Source: Streptomyces durmitorensis (GTDB taxonomy: Bacteria; Actinomycetota; Actinomycetes; Streptomycetales; Streptomycetaceae). From it: 64,000 nucleotides of DNA. Positions 25,359 through 33,306 of this stretch are shown one piece after another. The DNA is taken from NCBI RefSeq assembly GCF_023498005.1, contig NZ_CP097289.1, positions 3,658,001 through 3,722,000 of the forward strand, written 5' to 3'. The notes below the pieces were generated by a model that worked only from the letters and a program-made list of their open reading frames with translations, had not been told where the DNA came from and made no database searches. The number at the start of each line of letters is the position of its first letter. The first letter of the stretch is position 1. The position numbers and the translations under genes are program-made.

Positions 25359-25387
25359 CGAAACCCAAACTCCGGTCGGCATGTTGG
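25359..25387 (+). promoter_or_regulatory. Possible sigma-BldN-like promoter of rdlA
   Basis: CGAAAC (25359-25364), 17-base spacer, TGTTGG (25382-25387): the AAC and GTT cores of the sigma-BldN consensus are kept but spacing is one base longer. GAGTGAAGC at 25348-25356 ends 2 bases before the -35, matching the opposite-strand promoter. Confidence 0.4.
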
Positions 25388-25434
25388 TCAGCTCGCAGTG
25401 ACTCGAGCGTCTGCCCAGAAAAGGAACACACACC

Positions 25435-25845
25435 ATGATGAAGAAGGCTATGGCCACGGCGGCGGTTGCCGTTTCGGTCGTCGGCATGTCTGCCGCTGCG
25501 GCCCCGACGGCGCTGGCCATCGGTGACGACCACGGCACCACCTCCCTGAGCGGCAACGGCGCCAAGCAGGCGTACGGCAACTCCGCGACGCACGGCGACA
25601 TGAGCCCCCAGCTCTCGCTCGTCCAGGGTTCGCTGAACAAGCCCTGTGTCGGTCTGCCGGTCAAGGGCAACGTCGGCTCGCTCGTCGGCCTCGTGCCGAT
25701 CGCCGTCCAGGACATCCCGATCCTGTCGGCGCCGCAGAACCAGCAGTGCACCGAGAACTCGACGCAGGCCAAGGGCGACGAGCCGCTGTCGCACATCCTG
25801 AACGACATCCCGGTCCTGTCCGGGAACGGCGAGTTCAACGGCTGA
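25435..25845 (+). CDS. rdlA: Rodlin (RdlA-like)
   Basis: A 136-residue rodlin. It has a signal peptide ([20 protein letters not shown], then APTALA), [37 protein letters not shown] and [18 protein letters not shown]; the product ends in NGEFNG. An AAAAGGAAC ribosome binding site precedes the ATG. Function as for the divergent rodlin: assembly of the rodlet layer with chaplins. The gene is followed by the short chaplin gene at 26080 and the long one at 26409, the order rdlA-chpD-chpA expected from S. coelicolor. The gap of 234 bases to the next gene leaves room for separate chaplin promoters. Confidence 0.9.
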   Translation: MMKKAMATAAVAVSVVGMSAAAAPTALAIGDDHGTTSLSGNGAKQAYGNSATHGDMSPQLSLVQGSLNKPCVGLPVKGNVGSLVGLVPIAVQDIPILSAPQNQQCTENSTQAKGDEPLSHILNDIPVLSGNGEFNG

Positions 25846-26013
25846 TCTCTGCCGATGTGAGGACGCTCGGGCCGCCCGCCTTCTTCAAGGCGTGGCAGCC
25901 CGAGCTCCTTCATTTTTGAATGCGGTAATTCGGGTGAATTTTCTGAACGGGCGAAACCAGCGGTTTCTTCCGCTCACTCAACTCGTTTGCAGACTGCGGG
26001 TCATGGTGCGAGA

Positions 26014-26040
26014 CGTAAACAGAAGTGCTCGCTCGGTTTC
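26014..26040 (+). promoter_or_regulatory. Weak sigma-BldN-like promoter of the chpD-like gene
   Basis: CGTAAA (26014-26019), 15-base spacer, GGTTTC (26035-26040). The -35 differs from CGTAAC at one base; the -10 keeps only GTT. The spacing is one base short, so this is a weak candidate. Confidence 0.3.
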
Positions 26041-26079
26041 GACTGCCAGATCGGCATGACCACAGAGAAGGGAACATCT

Positions 26080-26313
26080 GTGAAGCACAAGAAGAGCGCA
26101 ACGATCATCGCTGGTGTCGTGATGGCCATGAGCATGGCGGCTCCCGCGTTCGCCGACGCCGGCGCCGAGGGTGCGGCCGTCGGTTCGCCGGGCGTTCTCT
26201 CCGGCAACGTCGTCCAGGTCCCGGTCCACGTTCCGGTCAACGTGTGCGGCAACAGCGTGAACGTGATCGCGCTGCTGAACCCGGCCTTCGGCAACACCTG
26301 CGCCAACACCTGA
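26080..26313 (+). CDS. chpD: Short chaplin (ChpD-like)
   Basis: A 77-residue secreted chaplin. A signal peptide (MKHKKSATIIAG to PAFA) is followed by one chaplin domain, ADAGAEGAAVGSPGVLSGN, VVQVPVHVPVNVCGNSVNV and IALLNPAFGNTCANT, with the two cysteines of the Cys-containing short class. Short chaplins form amphipathic amyloid-like fibrils that lower surface tension so that aerial hyphae can leave the medium. GTG 26080 is chosen because GAAGGGAAC lies 5 bases upstream; the earlier in-frame ATG has none. Its position between the rodlins and the long chaplin suggests chpD. Confidence 0.88.
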   Translation: MKHKKSATIIAGVVMAMSMAAPAFADAGAEGAAVGSPGVLSGNVVQVPVHVPVNVCGNSVNVIALLNPAFGNTCANT

Positions 26314-26341
26314 TAGCACCCAGCCACCAGGCTGTTTCATG

Positions 26342-26378
26342 GCCGGCCTTGGACTGTCGCTACGACTCCAAGGCCGGC
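26342..26378 (+). terminator. Hairpin between the short and long chaplin genes
   Basis: GCCGGCCTTGGA (26342-26353) pairs with TCCAAGGCCGGC (26367-26378) with an inner 4-bp stem (GTCG/CGAC) and a CTA loop, followed by TTT. It lies 28 bases past the short-chaplin stop and 30 bases before the long-chaplin start, so it can terminate or attenuate read-through. Confidence 0.75.
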
Positions 26379-26408
26379 TTTCCACTTGCACAGAGGAAGA
26401 CAACTACC

Positions 26409-27257
26409 TTGCGACAGGTCATTGGTAAAGGGATGCTCGCGACCGCGGCCGCGACCAGCATCCTCTCCCTGTCCGGCTCGAACGCGTTCGCCGCGGGCGG
26501 GGACGCGGTCGCGGCGGATTCGCCCGGCATCCTGTCGGGCAACAGCGTGCAGGCCCCCCTCGACGTTCCGGTGAACGCCTGCGGCAACACCGCTGACGTG
26601 GTGGGCGCGGCCAACCCGGCCACCGGCAACAGCTGCGCGAACTCCGGGTCCGCCTCGAAGGAGCAGCACACGAGCGCCCCGGACCGGGCGGCCACGCAGG
26701 AGCGGGCGGCCACCAGGACGGACGACGGCGGATACGGCCAGAGCTCGGACACGGACTCGTACCCGGGCGCTCAGTCGGGCACGCACGCAGGCACCCAGTC
26801 GCTGGCCGAGAGCGACGCCAGGCAGTCGCCCGGCATCCTGTCGGGCAACAGCCTGCAGGCCCCCCTGGACGTGCCGGTGAACGCCTGCGGCAACACCGCT
26901 GACGTGGTCGGCGTACTCAACCCGGTCACCGGCAACAGCTGCTCCAACGGAGTGCCCGCGCCGACGCCCCCGCAGCACGAGACGCCTCCCCCGGCCGTCG
27001 TGCCGCCCGTGGAGCCGCCCGTGGAGCCGCCCGTCGAGCGCTCCGTCCCCAGGCCGGTGCAGCACGCAGCGCCGCCGCAGCACGTCGCGTCCTCGGTCGC
27101 CCGGCAGGTGTCCGCTCCCGCGGCGCCGCACGGCCACGCTCGGCTCGCCGAGACCGGAAGCGACCAGGACCTCCTGGCCACGGCGGCGGCAAGCGCCGCT
27201 CTGCTGGTCGGCGGGGGGATCCTGTACCGCCGCGGGCGCGCCTCGTCCGGCCGCTAG
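26409..27257 (+). CDS. chpA: Long chaplin with two chaplin domains and LAETG sortase signal (ChpA-like)
   Basis: A 282-residue wall-anchored chaplin. A signal peptide (LRQVIGKGMLATAAATS ...) precedes two chaplin domains at about 33-80 and 138-183 (SPGILSGNSVQAPLDVPVNA and SPGILSGNSLQAPLDVPVNA). A Ser/Thr/Gly linker separates them; a Pro-rich stretch with PPVEPPVE follows. The C-terminus has LAETG (about 247), a hydrophobic segment and a basic tail (RRGRASSGR), the sorting signal used by class E sortases. Long chaplins tether short ones to the wall. TTG 26409 has GAGGAAG 9 bases upstream. Each domain has two cysteines. The position next to chpD suggests chpA; chpB and chpC look alike. Confidence 0.88.
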   Translation: MRQVIGKGMLATAAATSILSLSGSNAFAAGGDAVAADSPGILSGNSVQAPLDVPVNACGNTADVVGAANPATGNSCANSGSASKEQHTSAPDRAATQERAATRTDDGGYGQSSDTDSYPGAQSGTHAGTQSLAESDARQSPGILSGNSLQAPLDVPVNACGNTADVVGVLNPVTGNSCSNGVPAPTPPQHETPPPAVVPPVEPPVEPPVERSVPRPVQHAAPPQHVASSVARQVSAPAAPHGHARLAETGSDQDLLATAAASAALLVGGGILYRRGRASSGR

Positions 27258-27273
27258 CCGCCCTGACATGCCG

Positions 27274-27313
27274 CTGGCGGGGAAGAGACACCCGAGGGTC
27301 TCTTCCCCGCCAG
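27274..27313. terminator. 16-bp terminator after the long chaplin gene
   Basis: CTGGCGGGGAAGAGAC (27274-27289) pairs exactly with GTCTCTTCCCCGCCAG (27298-27313) over an 8-base loop, 16 bases beyond the stop codon. The stretch 27314-27504 beyond it has no gene that I can support. Confidence 0.9.
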
Positions 27314-27504
27314 AACGGGAGGGGGGCCGGTCCGCGAAGGCGGTGTCGCCCACCCACGGCGAAGACGCCGACGGCTGGCGGAGGGCAACCAGGCCCGTCC
27401 CATGACGACAGAGTCCACCACCTGATCGCCGCCGCCGAAGAACCGATTCACCCGTTCGCCGACGGCATCACCTGATCGAGTTCCCGACGGGCGGGATTTC
27501 CTCC

Positions 27505-28773
27505 TCAGCGCTTGACGGCGTCCAGGGGTGTCCGGCGGCCGAACTCACCGACAGGCGCCGGGACGGCGGGCCCCACCGGCGTCCGTCGCAGGCTCCGTCG
27601 AACGCCCCGCACCAGCCTCCCCGCCGTGAACGAGGCCCCGTGCACGAAGCGCATGGCCGGGCCGAAGCTGGACGCCGTCACCAGGCCCGCGAGGAACAGA
27701 CCGGGGTACGAGGACTCGAACTCGACGGAGGCGTACGGCTCCTGTGCGGCGTTCACCGCAAGGCCGCGGCGCACGTCCGGGGCGAGCAGGCCAAGGCGCG
27801 CGCTCGTGGCCCTGAAGCCGGTGGCCGCGATGACATGGTCGGTCTCGAAGTCCGGGCCGCCGCTCGCGTTGCCCACGGTCTCCAGACGCACCCGGCCTCC
27901 CGCGACCGACGCCGTGGCGACCTCGTGGCCGAGCAGCACCTCCACGCGTGACTCGACCCGCTCGCGTACCCACCAAGCCCCGGCGGGGCCGAGGGCCGAC
28001 GCCGAGATGCGGGCGCGGGTGGCCTCGGGAAGCCGCCGGAAGCCGCCCGGCACCTCGGCGTAGAACCAGTTGCGCCAGCCGCAGCCGAGGCCGCTGTGCG
28101 GAGCGCGGGCGGACTCCCGCCACGGGCGCTGCCACGCCGGGGGCACGCTGTTCCAGCTCAGCCGGCGCGACCGGGCCAGCACCCGCACGCGCGTTCCTTG
28201 CTCGGCGAGGAGCGCGGCGGTCTCCAGGGCCGCCTGGCCCCCGCCGATCACAGTGACGTCCTTGCCGCGGAAGCGGTCCAGGTCGCGGTGGTGGCTGCTG
28301 TGCGAGACGTGCTCCGTGCCGAGGCCGTGCAGCGCCGAGGGGATCTCGACGAAGGGGATCACCCCGACGGCCAGGGCCACCGTGCGGCCACGGACGGTCT
28401 GGCCGTCCTCCGTGACCGCCTCGAACCCTCCGGGGCAGGCGCTGACCGACGCCACCATGCGTTCGTCGACGTCCGGCACGGCGTGCTGCGCGAACCACAG
28501 GCCGTACGAGGCGAACGTCTCCACGGAGATCGGCTCGCCGTGCCTGGCCCGCATCCCGTTGCGCGTGCAGTACTCGGCGAGGCCGTAGCGGCGCCGGGGG
28601 TCGGAGAGGTTCGACGCCCAGGGCTCCGACTTCAGGAACATGCCCCGGGGCATGTGGTCGCGCCAGGACGCCATGGGTCTGCCGAAGATGCGTACGTCGA
28701 GTCCGGCATCGGCGGCGTGTGACGCGATGGAGAGCCCGTAGGGGCCGGCTCCGACAACCAACAGGTCATACAT
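27505..28773 (-). CDS. FAD-dependent NAD(P)-binding oxidoreductase (flavoprotein monooxygenase-like)
   Basis: A 422-residue soluble flavoprotein. An FAD-binding GxGxxG at the N-terminus (LLVVGAGPYGLSIASHAADAG) is followed by a second dinucleotide site (DVTVIGGGQAALETAALLAEQG at about 195) and the typical ATGF signature (VIAATGFRATS), as in lysine/ornithine N-hydroxylase-like and Baeyer-Villiger-like proteins. The substrate is unknown. The ATG at 28773 overlaps the stop codon of the ATP-grasp gene (TGATG), so the two are translationally coupled and probably act together. The pair borders the exopolysaccharide genes on the same strand but is separated from them by the convergent GH26-like gene. 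Confidence 0.82.
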   Translation of the reverse strand: MYDLLVVGAGPYGLSIASHAADAGLDVRIFGRPMASWRDHMPRGMFLKSEPWASNLSDPRRRYGLAEYCTRNGMRARHGEPISVETFASYGLWFAQHAVPDVDERMVASVSACPGGFEAVTEDGQTVRGRTVALAVGVIPFVEIPSALHGLGTEHVSHSSHHRDLDRFRGKDVTVIGGGQAALETAALLAEQGTRVRVLARSRRLSWNSVPPAWQRPWRESARAPHSGLGCGWRNWFYAEVPGGFRRLPEATRARISASALGPAGAWWVRERVESRVEVLLGHEVATASVAGGRVRLETVGNASGGPDFETDHVIAATGFRATSARLGLLAPDVRRGLAVNAAQEPYASVEFESSYPGLFLAGLVTASSFGPAMRFVHGASFTAGRLVRGVRRSLRRTPVGPAVPAPVGEFGRRTPLDAVKR

Positions 28774-30104
28774 CAGCAACTGCTCGCTCTCTCGTCGTCG
28801 ATACGGGCGTCCTCGGCGCGGCCGGAGCTCTCGGGCGCTCCCGCCTGGCGCACCATCCGCACCCGCACCTCCTCCCCCGGTGGTCCGGTGGGGCGTACCG
28901 TCCGCCGCAGCCGGCCGAGGAGCCGCCGCGTCACGTGCCGGCACCACAGCACCCACATGGCGCGCGCGGGCGCCATGTCGTCCTGGGCGTGCCAGGCCAG
29001 CTCGCGGCGCTGTGAGGCGGTGGAGGCGGGCCCCGCCGTCATCAGGACGCGCAGTGCGGCCAGCGGGGAGTAGTTCTCCACGACGAACGCGCGGCCCGAG
29101 AGCACGGCCGCGGCCGGCAGCGGGCGGTGCGTCATGTCCAGGTGCTGGGCGCGCACCACGTCCAGGTCGGCCCCGTCGGCGAAGAGCCGGAACTGGGCGC
29201 CGGGCCGTGGGTTGAAGTCGAGCAGGCAGTGCTCGCCCGTCGCGGCGTCCACCCGGAAGTCGAGGTCGAAGATGCCCCGGTAGCCCAGCGTGTCGACCAG
29301 CCGCTCCACGCCGGTCCGCAGGCCCGGGTCGGGTGTCCACTCGCCCACCGCCGTCAGGCCCGCACCGCGCGGCCAGGAGCGGTGCTTGCGGCCGGAGCCG
29401 CCGCCGCGCACGGCGCCCGTCCGGTCGACGTATCCGTGGACGAACCAGTCGCAGCCGGGGCCGTCGGGCAGGAAGGCCTGCAACAGGAGGCGGCTGCCCG
29501 CCTCCTCGCTGCGCCGGTAGAGCTCCTGGGCCTGTGCCGCCGAGCGGACCAGGACCGTGCTGCGCAGATCGGTTCCGGCGGGGACCAGCCACGGGCGGCT
29601 CCACTTCGCCACCACGGGGAGCCCCAACTGGCGTACGGCGGCGGCTGCTTGGGCCGTGGACTCCGGCAGGAGCGTCACCGGGTGGGGAATGCCGGCCGAG
29701 GCGCACACCTGGGCCAGGGTCGCCTTGTCGGCCACCCGTTCCGCGAGGCCGCTCGCCTGGTCCGGCAGGAGATAGGACTCGGCCAGTTCTTTCTGCAGGC
29801 GCCCGATCGCCAGGGCTCCCGCGTCGTCCATCGGAATCAGGACGGACGGCCGGGCCACCCGGTGGGAAATGCGGCGCAGGATGGAAGAGATTTCCTGGAG
29901 GGATGACCCCGGCGGCGGCGGAGGGTGCGTCTGATGCAGATAGCGGGATCTGCGCACCGGACTCCCGGCGGAATCCGAGGCCGCTACATGTACCTCCACT
30001 CCCGCGCGGCCGAGGGACCGAACAGCTCCGAGCGTGCCGTGATGAAAGGGATTCCGGTCGATCCGCAGCAGAACCGCGGGGACCCGGGTGTCGAGAGTTA
30101 GCAC
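28773..30104 (-). CDS. ATP-grasp domain protein (carboxylate-amine ligase-like)
   Basis: A 443-residue ATP-grasp enzyme. The N-terminal preATP-grasp fold (RIDRNPFHHGTLGAVRSLGRAGVEV) leads to LPVVAKWSRPWLVP (ATP-binding lysine) and later a metal-binding GEHCLLDFNPRPGAQF segment. ATP-grasp proteins ligate a carboxylate to an amine or another nucleophile through an acyl-phosphate. The partner flavoprotein directly downstream suggests a two-step modification of an unknown metabolite, perhaps a polymer decoration. GTG 30104 is preferred over TTG 30110, because GAGAGG lies 8 bases from GTG but only 2 from TTG. Confidence 0.8.
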   Translation of the reverse strand: MLTLDTRVPAVLLRIDRNPFHHGTLGAVRSLGRAGVEVHVAASDSAGSPVRRSRYLHQTHPPPPPGSSLQEISSILRRISHRVARPSVLIPMDDAGALAIGRLQKELAESYLLPDQASGLAERVADKATLAQVCASAGIPHPVTLLPESTAQAAAAVRQLGLPVVAKWSRPWLVPAGTDLRSTVLVRSAAQAQELYRRSEEAGSRLLLQAFLPDGPGCDWFVHGYVDRTGAVRGGGSGRKHRSWPRGAGLTAVGEWTPDPGLRTGVERLVDTLGYRGIFDLDFRVDAATGEHCLLDFNPRPGAQFRLFADGADLDVVRAQHLDMTHRPLPAAAVLSGRAFVVENYSPLAALRVLMTAGPASTASQRRELAWHAQDDMAPARAMWVLWCRHVTRRLLGRLRRTVRPTGPPGEEVRVRMVRQAGAPESSGRAEDARIDDERASSC

Positions 30105-30234
30105 GGCCAAATCCTCTCAATTCGATCCCCCATGCGGGCGATGGGCACGCCCAAAGGATTAGAGGCTCGATTGGCGCAATAGAAATACATATGACTGAGT
30201 GTCAGTAGATGGAGGAGCAGCATGAGGAGCGGCC

Positions 30235-31524
30235 ATGGCTTTGCAGAGACGCCGGACCACCAGTAGACGGCTGGCATTCATTGCCGGCGGAATCGTCATG
30301 TCGGGGGCGCTCGCCGTCGGGCCCGGCTACGCGTGGGGAGCCGGGCAGGACCCCGACCCACCGGTCGAGCTGCCCGGCCTCGCCGGGCTGCCGACGACGG
30401 CGCCCGTCCCGTCCCCCTCCGCGGCCACCCCAGCGATCCCGGTCGGTCCGGACACCGCGGCGACACCGGACACGTCGGACACCCCGGCCGTCCCGGCCGC
30501 CCCGGACGCCAAGAAGCCCGCCTTCGGCGCCTACCTCACCTACGGGCCCCAGGGCGTGGAACGCATGGCCGAGCTCAGCAAGTGGCTGGGCGGCGCCGAG
30601 CTGCGCGTGGGGCACACCTACCTGCCGGGCGACCGGTGGAGCAACATCGAGGGGGCCCCGAACTTCCTCGAGAGCTGGGCCGAGTGGCGGCGCGCCCAGG
30701 ACGACCGGCTCTTCGTGCTCAACGTCCCCATGATGGAGCGCAACGAGGACCGGGTCGGCGACTCGGAGGTCCGCTCGCTGCTGCGCCGGGGCGCGGCGGG
30801 CGATTTCGACGAGCACTACCGCGCTCTCGCGCAGCGGCTGGTGAAGCTCAAGGTTCCGGACACCGTCGTGGTGCTCGGCTGGGAAATGAACGGCATCACG
30901 TACACCCATCGATGTGGTCCCGACCCGGAGGCCTGGAAGAAGTACTGGAAGCGCATCGTCACGACGATGCGTTCGGTGCCGGGCCAGAAGTTCAAGTTCG
31001 ACTTCACGCCGAACAGGGGCCGGGACGCCATTCCGTGGACGCAGTGCTATCCGGGCGACGACGTCGTGGACATCGTCGGCATGGACTCGTACGACCAGCC
31101 GACGGGCACTGATTTCGCCGAGCAGGTCAGCGAGCCGTACGGCCTGAAGAAGCACGTGGAATTCGCGAAGGAACACGGCAAGGAGATCTCCTATCCGGAG
31201 TGGGGTCTCTTCCGCAACGGTGACAACGAGGAATACATGCGGAAAATGCTCGCCTGGATGGACGAGCACAAACCGCTGTACAACACCGTCACCGACTACT
31301 GCCCGCACGGCGTATGGCAGTGCGACGATAATCCCAAGTCGTCCAAGGCCTACCGGTCCCTGCTCTTCGGCCGTAAGGACACCGAGCCGACCGTCCCGGA
31401 GCCGACGCAGCCGACCACGCCCACGACACCGCCGAACTGTTCCCCGCTGAACCTCGGCGACTGGGTCGAGCACTGGCTCGGCGGCAAGCTGTGCATGCGC
31501 CTGGACTGGTACAAGCGGCCTTAG
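30235..31524 (+). CDS. Secreted GH26-like glycoside hydrolase in the exopolysaccharide cluster
   Basis: A 429-residue protein with a signal peptide (RRRTTSRRLAFIAGGIVMSGALAVG) and a Pro/Ala/Thr-rich linker (about 35-95), followed by a TIM-barrel-like domain. Candidate catalytic glutamates are in VVLGWEMNG (about 222) and EISYPEWGLF (about 320), at the spacing of acid/base and nucleophile in GH26-type mannanase folds. The C-terminus has a second Pro/Thr linker and a short Cys-containing tail (PPNCSPLNL, GKLCMRLDWYKRP). It may trim or degrade the polymer made by the neighbouring operon, onto which it is convergent. The start has AGGAGCGGCC just before the ATG. Confidence 0.75.
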   Translation: MALQRRRTTSRRLAFIAGGIVMSGALAVGPGYAWGAGQDPDPPVELPGLAGLPTTAPVPSPSAATPAIPVGPDTAATPDTSDTPAVPAAPDAKKPAFGAYLTYGPQGVERMAELSKWLGGAELRVGHTYLPGDRWSNIEGAPNFLESWAEWRRAQDDRLFVLNVPMMERNEDRVGDSEVRSLLRRGAAGDFDEHYRALAQRLVKLKVPDTVVVLGWEMNGITYTHRCGPDPEAWKKYWKRIVTTMRSVPGQKFKFDFTPNRGRDAIPWTQCYPGDDVVDIVGMDSYDQPTGTDFAEQVSEPYGLKKHVEFAKEHGKEISYPEWGLFRNGDNEEYMRKMLAWMDEHKPLYNTVTDYCPHGVWQCDDNPKSSKAYRSLLFGRKDTEPTVPEPTQPTTPTTPPNCSPLNLGDWVEHWLGGKLCMRLDWYKRP

Positions 31525-31560
31525 CAGGGAGCGCTCAGGACCGCTCCTGGCGTTCCCTGC
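31524..31560. terminator. Convergent terminator between the GH26-like and GNAT genes
   Basis: A bulged hairpin: GCAGGGAG and CGC pair with GCG and TTCCCTGC (one G-T), with CAGGA/TCCTG inside and a CCGC loop. It overlaps the last codons of the GNAT gene and starts right at the end of the GH26-like gene. Confidence 0.7.
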
Positions 31561-32644
31561 GCGCCCGCAGGTACTCCTTGCCCCGGCTGCGGGCCGCCGC
31601 GTCCCATGCGGCGGCCCGCAGCACGGGGGCGGTGCGCCTGCGGGCGAGGAGCAGCCGGTGGTTGGTGGCCTCCTCGGGGCGCCAGTGGTGCTTGTACGGT
31701 TCGTTGCCGCGCAGGAGGCTCAGGACCCGGCTCCGGTCGCCCTCGGCGTGCTCCGTGCAGGCGTTCAGGAGCATCGTCGCCACGTCCACCTTGCGCTCCC
31801 GCAGCTGTGGATGGGCTCCGTAGAGATAGCCGCCGACCAGGTGGGGCGAGAGCAGGGTCAGATCGGCGGCCACCACGGCGTCGTCGAGCCGGAACTCGGT
31901 GACCACCGCGTCGCCCGCCCTGACCATGAGCCCCACCGACCTGATCAGGTGCTCGGAGAACCGCGGCTGGAGGTGTTCGGACGTCACCTTCCGTCCCTGC
32001 CACTGGAGTTGGTGCAGGCGCAGGAGCGTGCGCACCGAGTCGTCCACCTCGTCGTGGCGTACGATCCGCCGCTCGACGCCCAGCGCGTCCATCTTCCGGA
32101 TCTTGGCGCGCGCCCGCTGGGCCCGCGGCGCGGGCAGCCGCCCGAGCAGTTCCTCCATCGACGCCGCGGGCAGCTCCAGGCAGAGCGAGTCCACGAGGCG
32201 GAGCCGGGGCCCGCGCCAGCGTTCGTAGATGCGCTCCACGGCGGCTCCCGACCGGACCTCGCGGAAGTCGATCAGCGCGCTGCGGGCCAGCTCCGACAGA
32301 CCGCCTGCCAGCGCGTCCGCGGCTTCGTCCGCGAACGCGTCGTCGAGGAGCACGTCGGTGAAGTCGGAGATCGCGCCGCCCAGCGGCACGAGCGCCGGGA
32401 GCGGGACGTACGCGCGCATCAGCGGCGCCGCCGCGACGAGCTCGCCGTGCCTGCGCACGAGGACGACGCGCAGCCGCCCGCGCGTGCCGTAGGAGAGCCA
32501 CCACGAGTGCAGCCAGGCGTGGCTCTGGAACGGCGTCGCCGTCCCGCACCTGCGGTGCAGCCGGGCCCAGGCCGCCGCGAGGTCTCCGAACTCGCCCTCG
32601 TCCGTGCAGAGTTCGACGGTCAGGGCGCTTTCGGCCACCCCCAT
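31535..32644 (-). CDS. BcsL/CelD-like GNAT acyltransferase of the EPS cluster
   Basis: A 369-residue protein with the double GNAT-like fold of the BcsL/CelD group (PFQSHAWLHSWWLSYG near the start; DLTLLSPHLVGGYLYGAHP and SLLRGNEPYKHHWRPEEATN near the end). Such proteins are found in exopolysaccharide and cellulose loci and transfer acyl or aminoacyl groups. It is the last gene of the operon. ATG 32644 overlaps the upstream stop codon (TGATG); GTG 32647 is an alternative. The ribosome binding site is short (GGGAGAGG 2 bases before the ATG). Confidence 0.75.
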   Translation of the reverse strand: MGVAESALTVELCTDEGEFGDLAAAWARLHRRCGTATPFQSHAWLHSWWLSYGTRGRLRVVLVRRHGELVAAAPLMRAYVPLPALVPLGGAISDFTDVLLDDAFADEAADALAGGLSELARSALIDFREVRSGAAVERIYERWRGPRLRLVDSLCLELPAASMEELLGRLPAPRAQRARAKIRKMDALGVERRIVRHDEVDDSVRTLLRLHQLQWQGRKVTSEHLQPRFSEHLIRSVGLMVRAGDAVVTEFRLDDAVVAADLTLLSPHLVGGYLYGAHPQLRERKVDVATMLLNACTEHAEGDRSRVLSLLRGNEPYKHHWRPEEATNHRLLLARRRTAPVLRAAAWDAAARSRGKEYLRARRERQERS

Positions 32645-33306
32645 CACCTCTCCCGGTTGAGATCGGCGGACTGCGCCGGGCCCGGCACCGAGGCCGGGAC
32701 CGCGTCATCGCCGCGCCGGGGGCGCACGAGGAGGGCGAGCCCGCCGAGCAGGCCTCCCGCGCAGCCGCCGACCAGGGCGGTCATGGGCGCCGATGCCGAC
32801 GCGGGGGCCGCGGGCTTGACCGCGCGCGAGAGCTGCAGGAGGCGCACCTGCGTGCTGTCCTTCGTGTGGTTGGCGTTGTTGGTCAGGGAGCGTGACACCG
32901 CGTTGGCGATGTCACGGGCCTTGCCGGGCTTGGCCGCGGTCGCCGAGATGGAGATCATCGGGGCGTCGGGGGATGTGGCCGCCTGCACGCTGTCGCGCAG
33001 TGTCTGCGGCGAGACGCCCGACTCCACCTGGGCGTCGCCGAGCACCGCGACCTGCGTGGCGACCCGGCCGTACGCCGTGGCGAAGCCGAGGGCGGCCGTG
33101 GGGTCGGAGCCCTTCTCCGGGACGGCGATGACGTAGCTCGTCGCGGTGTACTGGGGGGTCTTCACCACGCCGTAGGCCCCGCCGGCCAGGGCGCCGAGCA
33201 CGGCGCCCGCCGGCAGGAGCCACCACGCGGGAAGTCGCTTCACGCGGGCCAGCATCGGGGCCGGGTGACCGGCCGGGCGGTGCCGCCTGCTGAGGGTATC
33301 GGTCAT
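32644..33306 (-). CDS. Wzz/chain-length-determinant-like membrane protein
   Basis: A 220-residue protein with a membrane segment near each end (LPAWWLLPAGAVLGALAGGAYG and ALVGGCAGGLLGGLALLV), the topology of a polysaccharide co-polymerase. The periplasmic part has YTATSYVIAVPEKG and DARDIAN-type helices (KARDIANAVSRSLTNNA), as in Wzz/CpsC proteins that control polymer length. A C-terminal kinase domain is absent, so it is of the non-kinase type. It overlaps both neighbours by TGATG. The operon has no obvious tyrosine kinase partner. Confidence 0.8.
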   Translation of the reverse strand: MTDTLSRRHRPAGHPAPMLARVKRLPAWWLLPAGAVLGALAGGAYGVVKTPQYTATSYVIAVPEKGSDPTAALGFATAYGRVATQVAVLGDAQVESGVSPQTLRDSVQAATSPDAPMISISATAAKPGKARDIANAVSRSLTNNANHTKDSTQVRLLQLSRAVKPAAPASASAPMTALVGGCAGGLLGGLALLVRPRRGDDAVPASVPGPAQSADLNRER

